Assembly: GCA_023485405.1 (NCBI GenBank)
Contig: JAMCZU010000023.1
Span: forward strand, 1 to 37,587
Length of the DNA: 37,587 nt
Direction of reading: 5' to 3'
DNA from: Patescibacteria group bacterium
GTDB lineage: Bacteria; Patescibacteriota; UBA1384; UBA12157; JAENIV01
Shown here: piece after piece, positions 14,803 through 23,374 of the stretch
Layout: every line of letters begins with the position of its first letter
Position numbering within the stretch: the stretch's first letter is position 1
Notes under the pieces: generated by a model
The model's database searches: none
What the model was told of the DNA's origin: nothing
What the model saw: the letters and a program-made list of their open reading frames with translations, nothing else
Program-made: the position numbers and the translations under genes

Positions 14803-15215
14803 AGGTATTAATTATTGACGACGAAAGAGGGATTCTAAAAATGTACAGTGAGTACTTGAAAATTTCTGGATTCGAGGTCATTCAGGCGAATGACGGTCAA
14901 ACTGGCATTAAACTTATCAAAGAACAAAAACCTGATGTTATTTTGCTTGATATTATTATGCCTCGATACAATGGGTTGGATGTTTTAAAAGATATTAAAA
15001 AAGATCCAGAAATAAATAAAATTCCTGTTTTTTTACTGACTAATTTACCCGAAGAAAGTTCGGGTGACAAAGCTAAAGAACTTGGTGCTTACGGTTATTT
15101 AGTCAAAGCCCAATATGAACCAAAGATGGTCGTTGATGTGATCCGTGAAGCCATTGGTGATAACAAAGAAAAAATCTTCGATCAAAAAGATTTAAAATCA
15201 ATTTTGAGTAATTAA
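14799..15215 (+). CDS. Single-domain response regulator
   Basis: 138 aa CheY-like receiver with phospho-acceptor Asp51 ([12 protein letters not shown]), acidic pair Asp7/Asp8, Thr81 and Lys103 (YLVKAQY). No output domain; a 20-residue polar tail remains. It is translationally coupled to the kinase and has TGGAGG 7 nt upstream. It must act through protein contact or pass phosphate on. Its 3' end overlaps the convergent trxB end by 18 bp. Confidence 0.92.
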   Translation: MKVLIIDDERGILKMYSEYLKISGFEVIQANDGQTGIKLIKEQKPDVILLDIIMPRYNGLDVLKDIKKDPEINKIPVFLLTNLPEESSGDKAKELGAYGYLVKAQYEPKMVVDVIREAIGDNKEKIFDQKDLKSILSN

Positions 15216-16106
15216 AAACTTCCAAGCACTCAAAGCCACTTTGGCACCATCACCGGCAGCAATGACAATTTGTTTAAATGGTGTATTTGTGACATCGCCA
15301 GCGGCAAAAATACCAGAAACTGAAGTAGCACCATTTTGATCAACTTCAATTTCTTGAAGTTGGTTTATTTTAATCGTATCTTTAACAAAATCAGTTGAAG
15401 GAGTCCAACCAATTTCCACAAAAATGCCATCACAGGGCAAATCAATGATTTGACCGGATTTTTGATCTTTATATTTTAAACCTTTAACCAAGCCTTCGCC
15501 ATAAATTTCTTGAGTTTCGGCATTATAAATTATTTTACCCTTAGGTGATTTTTCAAAACGTTCTTTTAAAATTGCATCACACTGAAGCTCTGGCAAAACA
15601 CTCAAAACAAAAACCTGCTGGGCATATTTTTCAATTTCTGTCGCTGCGTCCATCGCCGAATTGCCACCGCCAACTATTACCACTGTTTTATCTTTTAACA
15701 GTGGACCATCGCAAGTCGCACAATAACTCACGCCCTTACCCACAAATTCGTCTTCGCCAGGCACATTTAATTTTCGATGAGTTTTGCCTGAACAAATAAT
15801 GATTGATTTTGTCTGGTAAGATTGAGCTTTAGTCACAACTTTAAATCCATCTTCAATTTTCTCGATTGACTTGGCCTCTTCACTTATATTTTCTACGGTT
15901 AAATCTTCGATTTGCTTAACCATCAGATCAATTAGTTCAATGCCACTAATCTTTTCAAAACCCGGGTAGTTTTCAATTCCTGCTGCTTTGGCGGTTTGCC
16001 CACCAAAATCAGGGCTTAAAAGAAGTATCTTCATTTTTTTACGAGCTAGATAAATGGCCGCGGTCAGACCTGCCGGTCCGCCACCAATAATAAGACTGTC
16101 ATACAT
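15198..16106 (-). CDS. trxB: Thioredoxin reductase
   Basis: 302-aa flavoprotein that reduces thioredoxin with NAD(P)H. FAD-binding [10 protein letters not shown] is at the N-terminus. The redox-active pair is Cys129-Ala-Thr-Cys132 (YCATCDG), followed by the nucleotide-binding [10 protein letters not shown]. The second FAD motif is [12 protein letters not shown] near the C-terminus. The NADPH-recognition segment after the second Rossmann strand reads SVLPELQCD instead of the usual basic HRR..., so cofactor use may differ (possibly NADH or ferredoxin). GGAGG lies 6 nt before the ATG. It follows a ferredoxin gene and a CcdA-like gene, suggesting a thiol-redox cluster. Confidence 0.92.
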   Translation of the reverse strand: MYDSLIIGGGPAGLTAAIYLARKKMKILLLSPDFGGQTAKAAGIENYPGFEKISGIELIDLMVKQIEDLTVENISEEAKSIEKIEDGFKVVTKAQSYQTKSIIICSGKTHRKLNVPGEDEFVGKGVSYCATCDGPLLKDKTVVIVGGGNSAMDAATEIEKYAQQVFVLSVLPELQCDAILKERFEKSPKGKIIYNAETQEIYGEGLVKGLKYKDQKSGQIIDLPCDGIFVEIGWTPSTDFVKDTIKINQLQEIEVDQNGATSVSGIFAAGDVTNTPFKQIVIAAGDGAKVALSAWKFLITQN

Positions 16107-16151
16107 ACTACCTCCGGTAGAATTTTCAATTTCTAATTTTAAATTTAAAAT
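16107..16151. repeat. Duplicated ribosome-binding/spacer sequence, copy A
   Basis: The sequence upstream of trxB (TACC-TCC..GGTAGAATTTTC on the plus strand) is nearly identical to the one upstream of the ferredoxin gene (16371-16415). The copied block includes the SD and about 40 bp of AT-rich spacer. Confidence 0.65.
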
Positions 16152-16370
16152 TTAACTTTGTTCCAACCAGGAAATGGCATGGGCTGGGCAATTATCAATT
16201 GCTTCCTGGCAATTACACTTGGCACAGCCGGATGGATTCTTAACATAAGATTTGCCGTCGTCGGCTAAAGCAAAAACATCACCACAGGTTGTTACACAAA
16301 GCCCGCAGCCAATACAAAGATTAGGATCAACCCGGGGGATTTTATTGTTAGTCTGATTTTGATCAGTCAT
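16152..16370 (-). CDS. Small ferredoxin with extra cysteines
   Basis: 72 aa. Cys19, Cys22 and Cys25 (CIGCGLC) with Cys61 (NCPAHAI) make a [4Fe-4S] site, as in monocluster ferredoxins. Cys29 and the group Cys49, Cys52, Cys54 (CAKCNC) are additional; they may hold a disulfide or a second cluster. TGGAGG lies 6 nt before the ATG. Set between ccdA-like and trxB genes, it may feed electrons into thiol reduction; inference from context. Confidence 0.9.
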   Translation of the reverse strand: MTDQNQTNNKIPRVDPNLCIGCGLCVTTCGDVFALADDGKSYVKNPSGCAKCNCQEAIDNCPAHAISWLEQS

Positions 16371-16415
16371 ATTACCTCCAGTAGAATTTTCAATTTCTAA
16401 TTTTCAATTTTAATT
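16371..16415. repeat. Duplicated ribosome-binding/spacer sequence, copy B
   Basis: Matches 16107-16151 (GTAGAATTTTCAATTTCTAA shared). The following 70 bp up to ccdA are low-complexity AT. Confidence 0.65.
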
Positions 16416-16487
16416 AAATTTTAAAATTCGAATTTTGAAATTGATTTGAAATTTTAAACTTAAAATTCATAATTCAATCTCATTTTA

Positions 16488-17168
16488 TCACTTCGTTAGC
16501 CACAAAACCAGAATCAAGCCCATCGCTAAAGTAATTAAACCAATAATCAGCCGAAAAAGCGGGCTATTCTTTTCGTTTAAATTAATTATTTTTTCTGCTA
16601 CTAGCCTATTGGTCGTAGCGGCAAAAATAAGAATTAAGGGCAATACAAACATTAAGTTATATAAAAGAAGATAAAAAATACCTTTAAAATAAGTCTCTTT
16701 AACCGAAAGTAAGGCTAAAGTCGCTAGATAAATCCCGCCAGTACAAGGAAAGCCAAAAATAGCGACCAAAAATCCCATTACCAAAGTGGCGGGAATAGTT
16801 ACTTTTTGAGCATACTGCGCAATAATTTGCCGACCAGAAAGCGAAATTGAAAGTCGAAAAGGCAATTTTGGGAAAAGATAATCTTTCACACTCCAAAGTC
16901 CCCAAAAAACTAATAACCAACCGATAATTTGGGTAAAAATTTTAGGAATACTAAAAAGATTAATGGCCCGCAAAAGCCCGACACCAATGGCCAAATAGGT
17001 AATATAAACTGAAAAGATATAAGTTAAACCCAAAATAATAATCGTTTTTCGATCTTTTTTTAGTGTGAGCATTAAAGCGATAAAAATTAAAAGAATCGCA
17101 ATCGCACAAGGATTGAAGCTATCAAGCAGACCGGCGCTGACAACTAAATAAAAAAGAGAATGGCTCAT
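16488..17168 (-). CDS. CcdA/DsbD-like membrane thiol transporter
   Basis: 226 aa with six to seven TM segments. The two membrane cysteines typical of CcdA are present: Cys21 in SFNPCAIA and Cys142 in FGFPCTGGIYLAT. CcdA passes electrons from cytoplasmic thioredoxin to extracytoplasmic thiol proteins. With trxB and ferredoxin downstream, this forms a likely pathway for reducing secreted proteins; many secreted proteins in this window carry several Cys. No thioredoxin gene is present here. A TATATT lies 9 nt before the ATG, so the leader may be very short. Confidence 0.85.
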   Translation of the reverse strand: MSHSLFYLVVSAGLLDSFNPCAIAILLIFIALMLTLKKDRKTIIILGLTYIFSVYITYLAIGVGLLRAINLFSIPKIFTQIIGWLLVFWGLWSVKDYLFPKLPFRLSISLSGRQIIAQYAQKVTIPATLVMGFLVAIFGFPCTGGIYLATLALLSVKETYFKGIFYLLLYNLMFVLPLILIFAATTNRLVAEKIINLNEKNSPLFRLIIGLITLAMGLILVLWLTK

Positions 17169-17193
17169 CTCTTATCTAATATATCAAATTTAA

Positions 17194-17234
17194 AAATAAA
17201 AAAAAGGCGGCAGAAACTACATAGCTTCTGCCGC
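17194..17234 (-). terminator. Terminator of the secreted 326-aa gene
   Basis: GCGGCAGAA and TTCTGCCGC form a 9-bp stem (17207-17234), followed on the minus strand by a run of nine T. Confidence 0.88.
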
Positions 17235-17310
17235 GAATAGTGAGATAGCAGGACTCCGGCCACGGTATCTCTGCCATCTCTTGGTTATTGGCAGTAAAAT
17301 TCCTGCCAAA

Positions 17311-18291
17311 CTAGTGGACGATTTTACCACTCCGTCTTGGTATACCTATATTTTCCCGTTCCTCTAGCGGCAAGACGGACTGACTTACTATCTTACGAAG
17401 CATACGGTTTAATGGAAAACACCCAATTCTGATTGCATCAACATCTTTACTCAACAACTGGATAGTGTTCCCATTTTTGGAAATTATGCCTTCTTCTACT
17501 TGTATCAGCTGATGATCGTTTTTGTCATTTACCCCAATGTAAATACCAAACCGATCACTTCGACACCGATAGTAGTAAAGGCAACGAGTCGGTGATTCTC
17601 CTTCCTTCCTAAAGCCATGATAAACGAAAGTGCCCCGTGAGTTGTTGACGAACTCAATAAACTCGACTGCTCCACGGAACCACTCTTGGCTACGCGAAAG
17701 CTTGCCAGAAAGAGGCTGAGCCTCATACCGACCTTCTAAATGTCTTCTTTGCGGTACCGCCTTTGACTCAACCAGAATCAACTGACCTCGGTGTGTCAGC
17801 ACTCGTTGTCGTTGTTCCCTGGTTAGTTCATTTTCCCAAAGGTCAGTCCACACGCGTTGAACCGCCAACGGCGGTTTGACTGAAGGTAGTATATTTGGAC
17901 CAACAGCTTTTCCTTCTGCCTTTAAGGATGTAATACCGTTCTTGTTTTTTACCAATTTACAAGACATTCCTCGTACACATCGATTGTGCATCGTGAATGG
18001 ACAATTAGATGTGCCCATTGCTCGCTGCTGCCACTCGGGCGCTGTGTGCATTGTCAACCAATCGCCACATCGCCAATAAGAATAGATTTCACCGGAATTT
18101 CCATAAGTCGCAATGTCCACATGACAGCTAATTCCGGATTTATGAAACCATAGATACTGCCGAACAAAAGCATCCATTCGCCATCCAACACAATAGTTGA
18201 CATAAGTAGTTTTATAGCTACTACTTGATCCAGTGCACAAAACACTAGAAGTCAGAAGCATTAGCACAAGTAACCAAACGATCCTCCTCAT
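17311..18291 (-). CDS. Secreted protein of unknown function, Cys-rich
   Basis: 326 aa. The N-terminus MRRIVWLLVLMLLTSSVLC is a signal peptide; no proper lipobox. The mature N-terminal third has paired Cys (NYCVGW, ISCHVD, WRCGDW, SNCPF, NRCVRGMSCKL) that could form disulfides. The C-terminal part has a charged beta-type domain (GTFVYHGFRKEGESPTRC). Family not recognised. GGGAGG lies 7 nt before the ATG. It is 69 bp downstream of the 1197-aa gene with a hairpin between, shares its higher GC, and is likely co-expressed in part. Confidence 0.65.
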   Translation of the reverse strand: MRRIVWLLVLMLLTSSVLCTGSSSSYKTTYVNYCVGWRMDAFVRQYLWFHKSGISCHVDIATYGNSGEIYSYWRCGDWLTMHTAPEWQQRAMGTSNCPFTMHNRCVRGMSCKLVKNKNGITSLKAEGKAVGPNILPSVKPPLAVQRVWTDLWENELTREQRQRVLTHRGQLILVESKAVPQRRHLEGRYEAQPLSGKLSRSQEWFRGAVEFIEFVNNSRGTFVYHGFRKEGESPTRCLYYYRCRSDRFGIYIGVNDKNDHQLIQVEEGIISKNGNTIQLLSKDVDAIRIGCFPLNRMLRKIVSQSVLPLEERENIGIPRRSGKIVH

Positions 18292-18315
18292 TCCACACCT
18301 CCCAGGTGTTTATTT

Positions 18316-18352
18316 GGGCCTCGAGGCCACACAAATGGTAACCTCGAGGCCT
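18316..18352 (-). terminator. Strong hairpin between the two secreted-protein genes
   Basis: GGCCTCGAGG and CCTCGAGGCC pair over 10 bp with a 15-nt loop. The T tract is poor (CCCAAATAAA), so it may be a partial terminator or an mRNA 3' end stabiliser. Confidence 0.6.
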
Positions 18353-18360
18353 ATTCATGG

Positions 18361-21300
18361 TTAGTCTAATGTTGCATTCAGATTAGTACTGTGATGCATA
18401 CGAGTAAACGGATCTCCGAAGAGAAGAACCATTGGCATTGACTGACCAGGATTTTTCATACACCAATCCTCGGCCTCAGCATAACCTAACTTTATCGCTG
18501 CCCAAGCTGAATGACCCAACCTCATATACTTCGAAAAGGCAATAGTGAACTTAGATATTGCACCAGCAGTTCCCTTGGTTACCTTTTTGACATTACCGAG
18601 TCGGTCATCAGTAATGATTGTCCGTTGGGAAAATCCGATAAAGCAATGGTCCAAAGTTACAGAACTCTGGTAGGTAACACGACTGTTACTAGGTATTATT
18701 TGTTTGCCACAATCATTAGAACCTACCATATAAGTTGAGCCTGGGTAGTTACCTGAAATACTCAATCCGAATACCCCTGCCCATCTCCAAGTGTCAATAC
18801 CAGAAAACACAACGATCCGAAACTTTCGATATTCCGGCAATGGCACATTGATCTTATTAACTGGAGGTTCTAACAAATTACCAGGAGGATCTTGTGTATT
18901 TACACCCCAAGAATTTAACCCTGTCGGTATCGCTGAGAGCGAATTTTTAAGGCTAGACCATGAGACATGCATCCCAGTATGGTCATGATTGGAGTTACCA
19001 AGAAGTAGGCAAAGCGGGCAGACAAACCAGAAATGACCAGTATATTTTGATGGATGGCCTAGCTCTGTTAGTCCAAATACTCCCCAGTTTGTCTGAGAAT
19101 TGGTCCAGTATCCCCATATAACCTCGCCTTTTTTCTTTGGCGAATAATAACTTGTCCTGCATTCGGCCGCCAAGTACCAGATATCAATGTCGCTATCATT
19201 ACCTCCATTAAAAACCTGGAAAGTACTTGTTCCGAGCTGATTACTGAGCTCTGGACCATCCAAAATACCAGCATTGCAATACGAGGCCCCAAACAAAACT
19301 GGCGTATTGCCATAATCGTAATGCTGCGCTAGCTGCAATCCAGTATAATAGCGAGCATCACTCCACTCGTTATTTGAGCTCCAGGGCATAGAGTTAACCA
19401 AGTTGTTGGTACACCACATCCGATTGGTGTGGTTACTGTTATCACCGCTTCTTTTTTTAGTCGCGGACCTCTTCTTAACAACCTTTTGTTGGCCGTTTTC
19501 ATCATAGGTCAATGTCAAGACCATATCTATCGAACCATTACTAGCACCGGCACCATCCCATGAGGTGTCCAAGCTAGTCCCCGACCCTGTAAGTTGGCCC
19601 ACCAAGCTACCTGCTTGATAGAAACCCAGTGACCAGCTTGTCTGACCGGCAAAATCTCCCGTGACTGTACATGGCAAATTATCCCCGATATATTCAGAGA
19701 CTTTGAATTTACCAATCCGCTGATTGACTGTAAACGTTGTTGAGTCCCAGCCAATAAAGCTGTTTAAGAAGTAATCTTCCGACTCACCAACTCTTAATTC
19801 AAAGGCATGCTGTCCAGCAGAGTATTCCGACATGTCGTAAACAATAACTCGATCATTTTCAATCGGATACTCCCGGATTTCATTGCCATCAATACAGAGA
19901 CGAATATTCTCCGGTGCTGGATACCGACCAGGGGTGAGAGTGTAGTTGATTGCCACATAACCTGCATTGTTAACATCTTCGGTGATGTGATCTATTGTAA
20001 TAGACCACGCTTCTGCCGATGGATTAGCATTCACAGAAGATAAGTAGGCGCTCTCAATAGCATTTGCGCTGATAGACGAAATACCATATAAGGTGTAAAC
20101 ACCATAGGTATCCCAATCACTATTAGCTACCGAAGCATCCGTGTATTCTATCTCGGATGTCACAACAGGGGTCCAATTACTATCCCAACCGTAGACCCAA
20201 CTTTGAGATCCTTCGTCCCACCAATACCAGCCTCGATAGATCTTGTAGCTTACTGCACCTGGAGCTGCATCCCAGGATAAGTAAACTTTCCCGTTACCAG
20301 AATCCGCAGTGAGGTTAGCCGGCGGTTGGATGATATTCTCATTAACCACTGGGTCAATTTCTGAACTTATTGTTCCCTCAAGCAACGGAATAGATCTGCT
20401 GTTGACCATATCCCAAAGCGTGGTTAAATAACCAGGCACCGTGATCGAATTACCAACGGTCATTTCATTTATACGCAGACACTTCACCCGAATCCCAATA
20501 ATTGGATTGGAGTATTCGTCCAACGTTCCATCCTGCGTGTTGGAGCCATCATCAACATAGATATAACCGAAGTTAGGATCTACGTAAGTGATCTTTCCAA
20601 CAATCTTGACAGGAAGATCAAGCATATTCAATCCCTTACCGTTATAGACCCCCGCGGAATATTTGTTAAAACTTCCGCAGAAAAGATTCTTAATTGGGGT
20701 GTAACGGAATCTGGGAACCGAGGTTGATACGTTGCTCGTCAACAAAACACCAGTGTTAAGTTGTCTATCAACGACTTGCTGAGAATAGATGTCATACTTT
20801 CGCGACATAGTGCCGTTCAAGTTATGAACAGAACCAGGGGAAACATTACTGCCGAGATTGCAAGTAACAACTAACCCCTGTGTACCAGTAGTATCGGTCA
20901 TATAGACCGTGGCATAGGTTTCACTATAAATGTAAATTCTTTCCGCTACTACCAGCCCTTCCAGAGCATACGTCCGACCGTCAGTCGGTAAAGTCGTGTT
21001 GTCAGGGAAAGTCTTAGCCCAAGCAATTGTACCGGAAGTCACCTTCTGGAGATTACCGGGCACAAAACTTTGGGTCCAACCCGGCCCCGCATCCACGTCA
21101 ATCCAATAGTTGCTACCATCTTTGATGACAGTTCCGAACACTTTGTTGATCCGATCGGTCGCCGTGATTCCACTAGTCAAAGTATAGACTGTAATGGAAT
21201 CATTGCTCTCCGAAAGCGTAAAGTGGTTTGGACTGCCAGTAACTGGATTATCAATGTCCTTACACTGGAGTTCCACTGTCACTTGCGGATAAGTTGTTAC

Positions 21301-21954
21301 ATTATAGTAGGTGTCATATGCCGTCCGCGCATCGCCAATAGTTTCGCAAACAATTGGCGCTGGTGGTGGATTTGGACTCGGACCAGGCGGATTTGTATCC
21401 AAAAACTGGATTTGTCCGGCGCTTTGAATGGCGCTTTGAACCCGTACATCAACATTAGTATCAGATGAAATCACCTGTTTGTTTGGCCATTCGACCGCCT
21501 CGCCACCCCATGGTAGTTTCGGCATTGGGCAAATCAACCGTCCGCGGCTATCAAAATAACCGTAAACAGTGCAATTGTTCAATGTCCGATTGCCTTCGGC
21601 CGTCATCGAGAGTGTTCCCTCAACGTCAACTGTCACACCGATAAATGATATTAATTGAAAATCAGTCGGGTTCGGAAGACTGGCCATGACTATCAGCCGA
21701 TAATCTTGTTTGTTTACTCTTTCTGTAACCACAAAGTATTGCGGTTGCAGCAAAGAAAATGCCCAGATCTTTTCGATTCGGACATTGTTGACGCGAATTC
21801 GCTCACCATTGGTTTGCGAAATGTCACCGATAGTGTCCACTGGTTGCGGACTGACTATTGGCTTACCTATCTCGTTTGCCAAAATAGGTAAAGTGGTGAC
21901 AATCAATACCACCAGAGATAGTACGATCAGAATTACCTTGCGTTGCATTTTCAT
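18361..21954 (-). CDS. Large secreted multidomain protein (OB-like, FnIII, FlgD-Ig-like, unknown C-domain)
   Basis: 1197 aa, signal peptide MQRKVILIVLSLVVLIVTTL ending ...ILA. Residues about 30-170: N-terminal beta domain. About 205-555: OB-fold-like repeats, with YIYVDDGSNTQDGT and VYMTDTTGTQGL as repeat markers. About 560-655: a fibronectin III domain (PPANLTADSGNGKVYLSWD). About 760-850: a FlgD-like Ig domain (WSLGFYQAGSLVGQLTG with TSWDG). The last 330 residues form an unrecognised domain with TPVLFGASYCN, AAECRTSYY, FVCPLCLLLGNS and a late VLLFGDPF. A GDP motif near the end occurs in C25 peptidases, but I see no convincing Cys-His dyad. Promoter TTGACA-N17-TATATT lies at 22088-22116. Confidence 0.75.
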   Translation of the reverse strand: MKMQRKVILIVLSLVVLIVTTLPILANEIGKPIVSPQPVDTIGDISQTNGERIRVNNVRIEKIWAFSLLQPQYFVVTERVNKQDYRLIVMASLPNPTDFQLISFIGVTVDVEGTLSMTAEGNRTLNNCTVYGYFDSRGRLICPMPKLPWGGEAVEWPNKQVISSDTNVDVRVQSAIQSAGQIQFLDTNPPGPSPNPPPAPIVCETIGDARTAYDTYYNVTTYPQVTVELQCKDIDNPVTGSPNHFTLSESNDSITVYTLTSGITATDRINKVFGTVIKDGSNYWIDVDAGPGWTQSFVPGNLQKVTSGTIAWAKTFPDNTTLPTDGRTYALEGLVVAERIYIYSETYATVYMTDTTGTQGLVVTCNLGSNVSPGSVHNLNGTMSRKYDIYSQQVVDRQLNTGVLLTSNVSTSVPRFRYTPIKNLFCGSFNKYSAGVYNGKGLNMLDLPVKIVGKITYVDPNFGYIYVDDGSNTQDGTLDEYSNPIIGIRVKCLRINEMTVGNSITVPGYLTTLWDMVNSRSIPLLEGTISSEIDPVVNENIIQPPANLTADSGNGKVYLSWDAAPGAVSYKIYRGWYWWDEGSQSWVYGWDSNWTPVVTSEIEYTDASVANSDWDTYGVYTLYGISSISANAIESAYLSSVNANPSAEAWSITIDHITEDVNNAGYVAINYTLTPGRYPAPENIRLCIDGNEIREYPIENDRVIVYDMSEYSAGQHAFELRVGESEDYFLNSFIGWDSTTFTVNQRIGKFKVSEYIGDNLPCTVTGDFAGQTSWSLGFYQAGSLVGQLTGSGTSLDTSWDGAGASNGSIDMVLTLTYDENGQQKVVKKRSATKKRSGDNSNHTNRMWCTNNLVNSMPWSSNNEWSDARYYTGLQLAQHYDYGNTPVLFGASYCNAGILDGPELSNQLGTSTFQVFNGGNDSDIDIWYLAAECRTSYYSPKKKGEVIWGYWTNSQTNWGVFGLTELGHPSKYTGHFWFVCPLCLLLGNSNHDHTGMHVSWSSLKNSLSAIPTGLNSWGVNTQDPPGNLLEPPVNKINVPLPEYRKFRIVVFSGIDTWRWAGVFGLSISGNYPGSTYMVGSNDCGKQIIPSNSRVTYQSSVTLDHCFIGFSQRTIITDDRLGNVKKVTKGTAGAISKFTIAFSKYMRLGHSAWAAIKLGYAEAEDWCMKNPGQSMPMVLLFGDPFTRMHHSTNLNATLD

Positions 21955-22087
21955 TCATCCTTTCCCAAACAGAATCAAACAGAGATATACAGACACTTCG
22001 AAAATCTACGCAGTCAAGCAACCACCCCCTTTCTCAATTGTCAATAAAAACTATCATAAAACAGCAAAGTTTTACGATATAGTTGAA

Positions 22088-22116
22088 AATATACTAAAAA
22101 ATCATCAATTTGTCAA
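22088..22116 (-). promoter_or_regulatory. Promoter of the 1197-aa secreted protein gene
   Basis: TTGACA (22116-22111), 17 bp, TATATT (22093-22088) on the minus strand, about 130 nt upstream of the ATG at 21954. Confidence 0.65.
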
Positions 22117-22185
22117 TAGATATGATATAATTTAAATATAAGAAAAAATATTTATCAATTAATCAGTCTGGGATTTGCAATCGCT

Positions 22186-22641
22186 ATGATTGGCGAATTT
22201 TTTGATAATTTTATTGTTAATCATCGTGCACCGATGATTATTTTAGGTATAGTTCCCGCTTATTTAATTTTCTTTATATTGGCTTTTTATCTTTTTATTT
22301 ATTTCAAACCCAATAAATTGCTTTTTTCGTCTTTAGCCGGACTGTTTGGGCTAATTATAATTGAAGATATTATTCTCCAGCACTTTAATTTAGCTTGGCC
22401 AATTCAAATTTTTATGTTTTGTTATTGGTTCTCACTGATATCATATTCACTCATTTTAACATCTTTAAAATCAGCACGACTTTTTTTATTGCCATTGTTT
22501 TTAAGTCTAGTAATATCGCTGGTTACTTTTTTAATCTCAAAAAATACTTATCTTTCTCTGGCTATTTTAGAAATGTTTTTTTGGATAATTTCAGCTATTC
22601 GTAACGGAATTTTATTACAAAAAACCACCAACACTAGTTGA
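22186..22641 (+). CDS. Hydrophobic membrane protein, unknown
   Basis: 151 aa with five TM segments and a short polar tail (QKTTNTS). No family recognised. The ATG at 22186 has no good SD. The frame stays open back to a stop at 22123-22125; TATAAT (22126-22131) is followed after 6 nt by an ATA codon that starts RKNIYQLISLGFAIA, continuing into this frame. The true start may thus be further upstream on a leaderless mRNA with a non-standard codon. Confidence 0.6.
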   Translation: MIGEFFDNFIVNHRAPMIILGIVPAYLIFFILAFYLFIYFKPNKLLFSSLAGLFGLIIIEDIILQHFNLAWPIQIFMFCYWFSLISYSLILTSLKSARLFLLPLFLSLVISLVTFLISKNTYLSLAILEMFFWIISAIRNGILLQKTTNTS

Positions 22642-22647
22642 TGATCT

Positions 22648-22705
22648 TTTAGCAGCCTCAACGGGAGTCAAACCCCTGTTACCAGAATGCTCAACGCGCA
22701 GCGTT
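22648..22705 (-). pseudogene. tRNA-like remnant (T-arm-like hairpins)
   Basis: Directly downstream of tRNA-Glu on the minus strand lie AACGC-TGC-GCGTT and a T-arm-like AACAGGGG-TTTGACT-CCCGTT with one bulge, then GAGGCTGC without CCA. The order resembles the 3' half of a tRNA, but no complete cloverleaf can be drawn. Confidence 0.35.
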
Positions 22706-22708
22706 ATT

Positions 22709-22785
22709 TGGCAGCGTGTACGGGATTCGAACCCGTGATCTTCGCCCTGAGAAGGCGATGTCCTAGACCACTAGACGAACACGCC
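22709..22785 (-). tRNA. tRNA-Glu (CTC)
   Basis: Acceptor GGCGTGT pairs with ACACGCT (one terminal G-U), followed by G and an encoded CCA. The anticodon loop TTCTCAG sits on stem TCGCC/GGCGA and gives CTC. The T-arm is CACGGG-TTCGAAT-CCCGTA with a normal 7-nt loop, and the D-arm contains TCTAGTGGTCTAGGA, typical of Glu tRNA. GluRS lies 11 kb away in this window. Confidence 0.92.
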
Positions 22786-22798
22786 ATAAACAACATTT

Positions 22799-23314
22799 TT
22801 AACTTAAGAATTTGACAATTTTTTCCGCGAACTCCAAAGCGGCCTTAGGACCATTAGCTGTGATAATACTATCATCAATTTCCACTGGATTGCCAGTATA
22901 AATTGCGCCCTTAGCTTTCAAGGCCTCTTCTTCTTCTGGAGTCACGGTTGCCTTTTTACCTTGCAACAGTCCAGCATTAGCCAAAATTTGCGGGGCCCAG
23001 CAAATAGCTGCCACTAATTTACCAGCACTTGAAAAATCACGAGCAAGATTTAAGGCTTCAGGATTATTTAAAAACTGAACTGTACCTGATCCACCGACAA
23101 AAACAACTGCGACATAGTCATTAAGATGAATTTCAGAAAAAGCATAATCAATTCTGATTCTGGTACCCATTTTACCAATCGCTTCTCCTTGACTTAAAGA
23201 AGCGGTCTTTATTTGAAAACCAGATTTTTGAAAAACATTTTTAGAAACTTCGTATTCTTCGTCACGAAAATTTTCTAATGGTAATACTATAAGTATAGTT
23301 TGATGATTATGCAC
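22799..23314 (-). CDS. DJ-1/PfpI family protein
   Basis: 171 aa. The nucleophile elbow AAICWAPQIL carries Cys105; the residue after it is Trp instead of the His common in PfpI proteases, so classical peptidase activity is doubtful. NFRDEE supplies the usual acidic residue near Cys, and VFVGGSG and GNPVEIDDSIITANGP are typical family segments. DJ-1/PfpI members act as glyoxalase/deglycase-like or chaperone proteins. The start is GTG at 23314 with GGAGG 4 nt upstream. Monocistronic. Confidence 0.88.
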   Translation of the reverse strand: MHNHQTILIVLPLENFRDEEYEVSKNVFQKSGFQIKTASLSQGEAIGKMGTRIRIDYAFSEIHLNDYVAVVFVGGSGTVQFLNNPEALNLARDFSSAGKLVAAICWAPQILANAGLLQGKKATVTPEEEEALKAKGAIYTGNPVEIDDSIITANGPKAALEFAEKIVKFLS

Positions 23315-23374
23315 TTTGCCTCCTTTTTAAACGACAGGTTTATTTTACTATTTTTCTTAATCTTTTTCAATTCT

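Noticed and set aside
18361-19400. C-terminal part as a C25 (gingipain-like) peptidase
   Set aside because: A late GDP motif is present but I could not identify the Cys-His dyad in the expected order.
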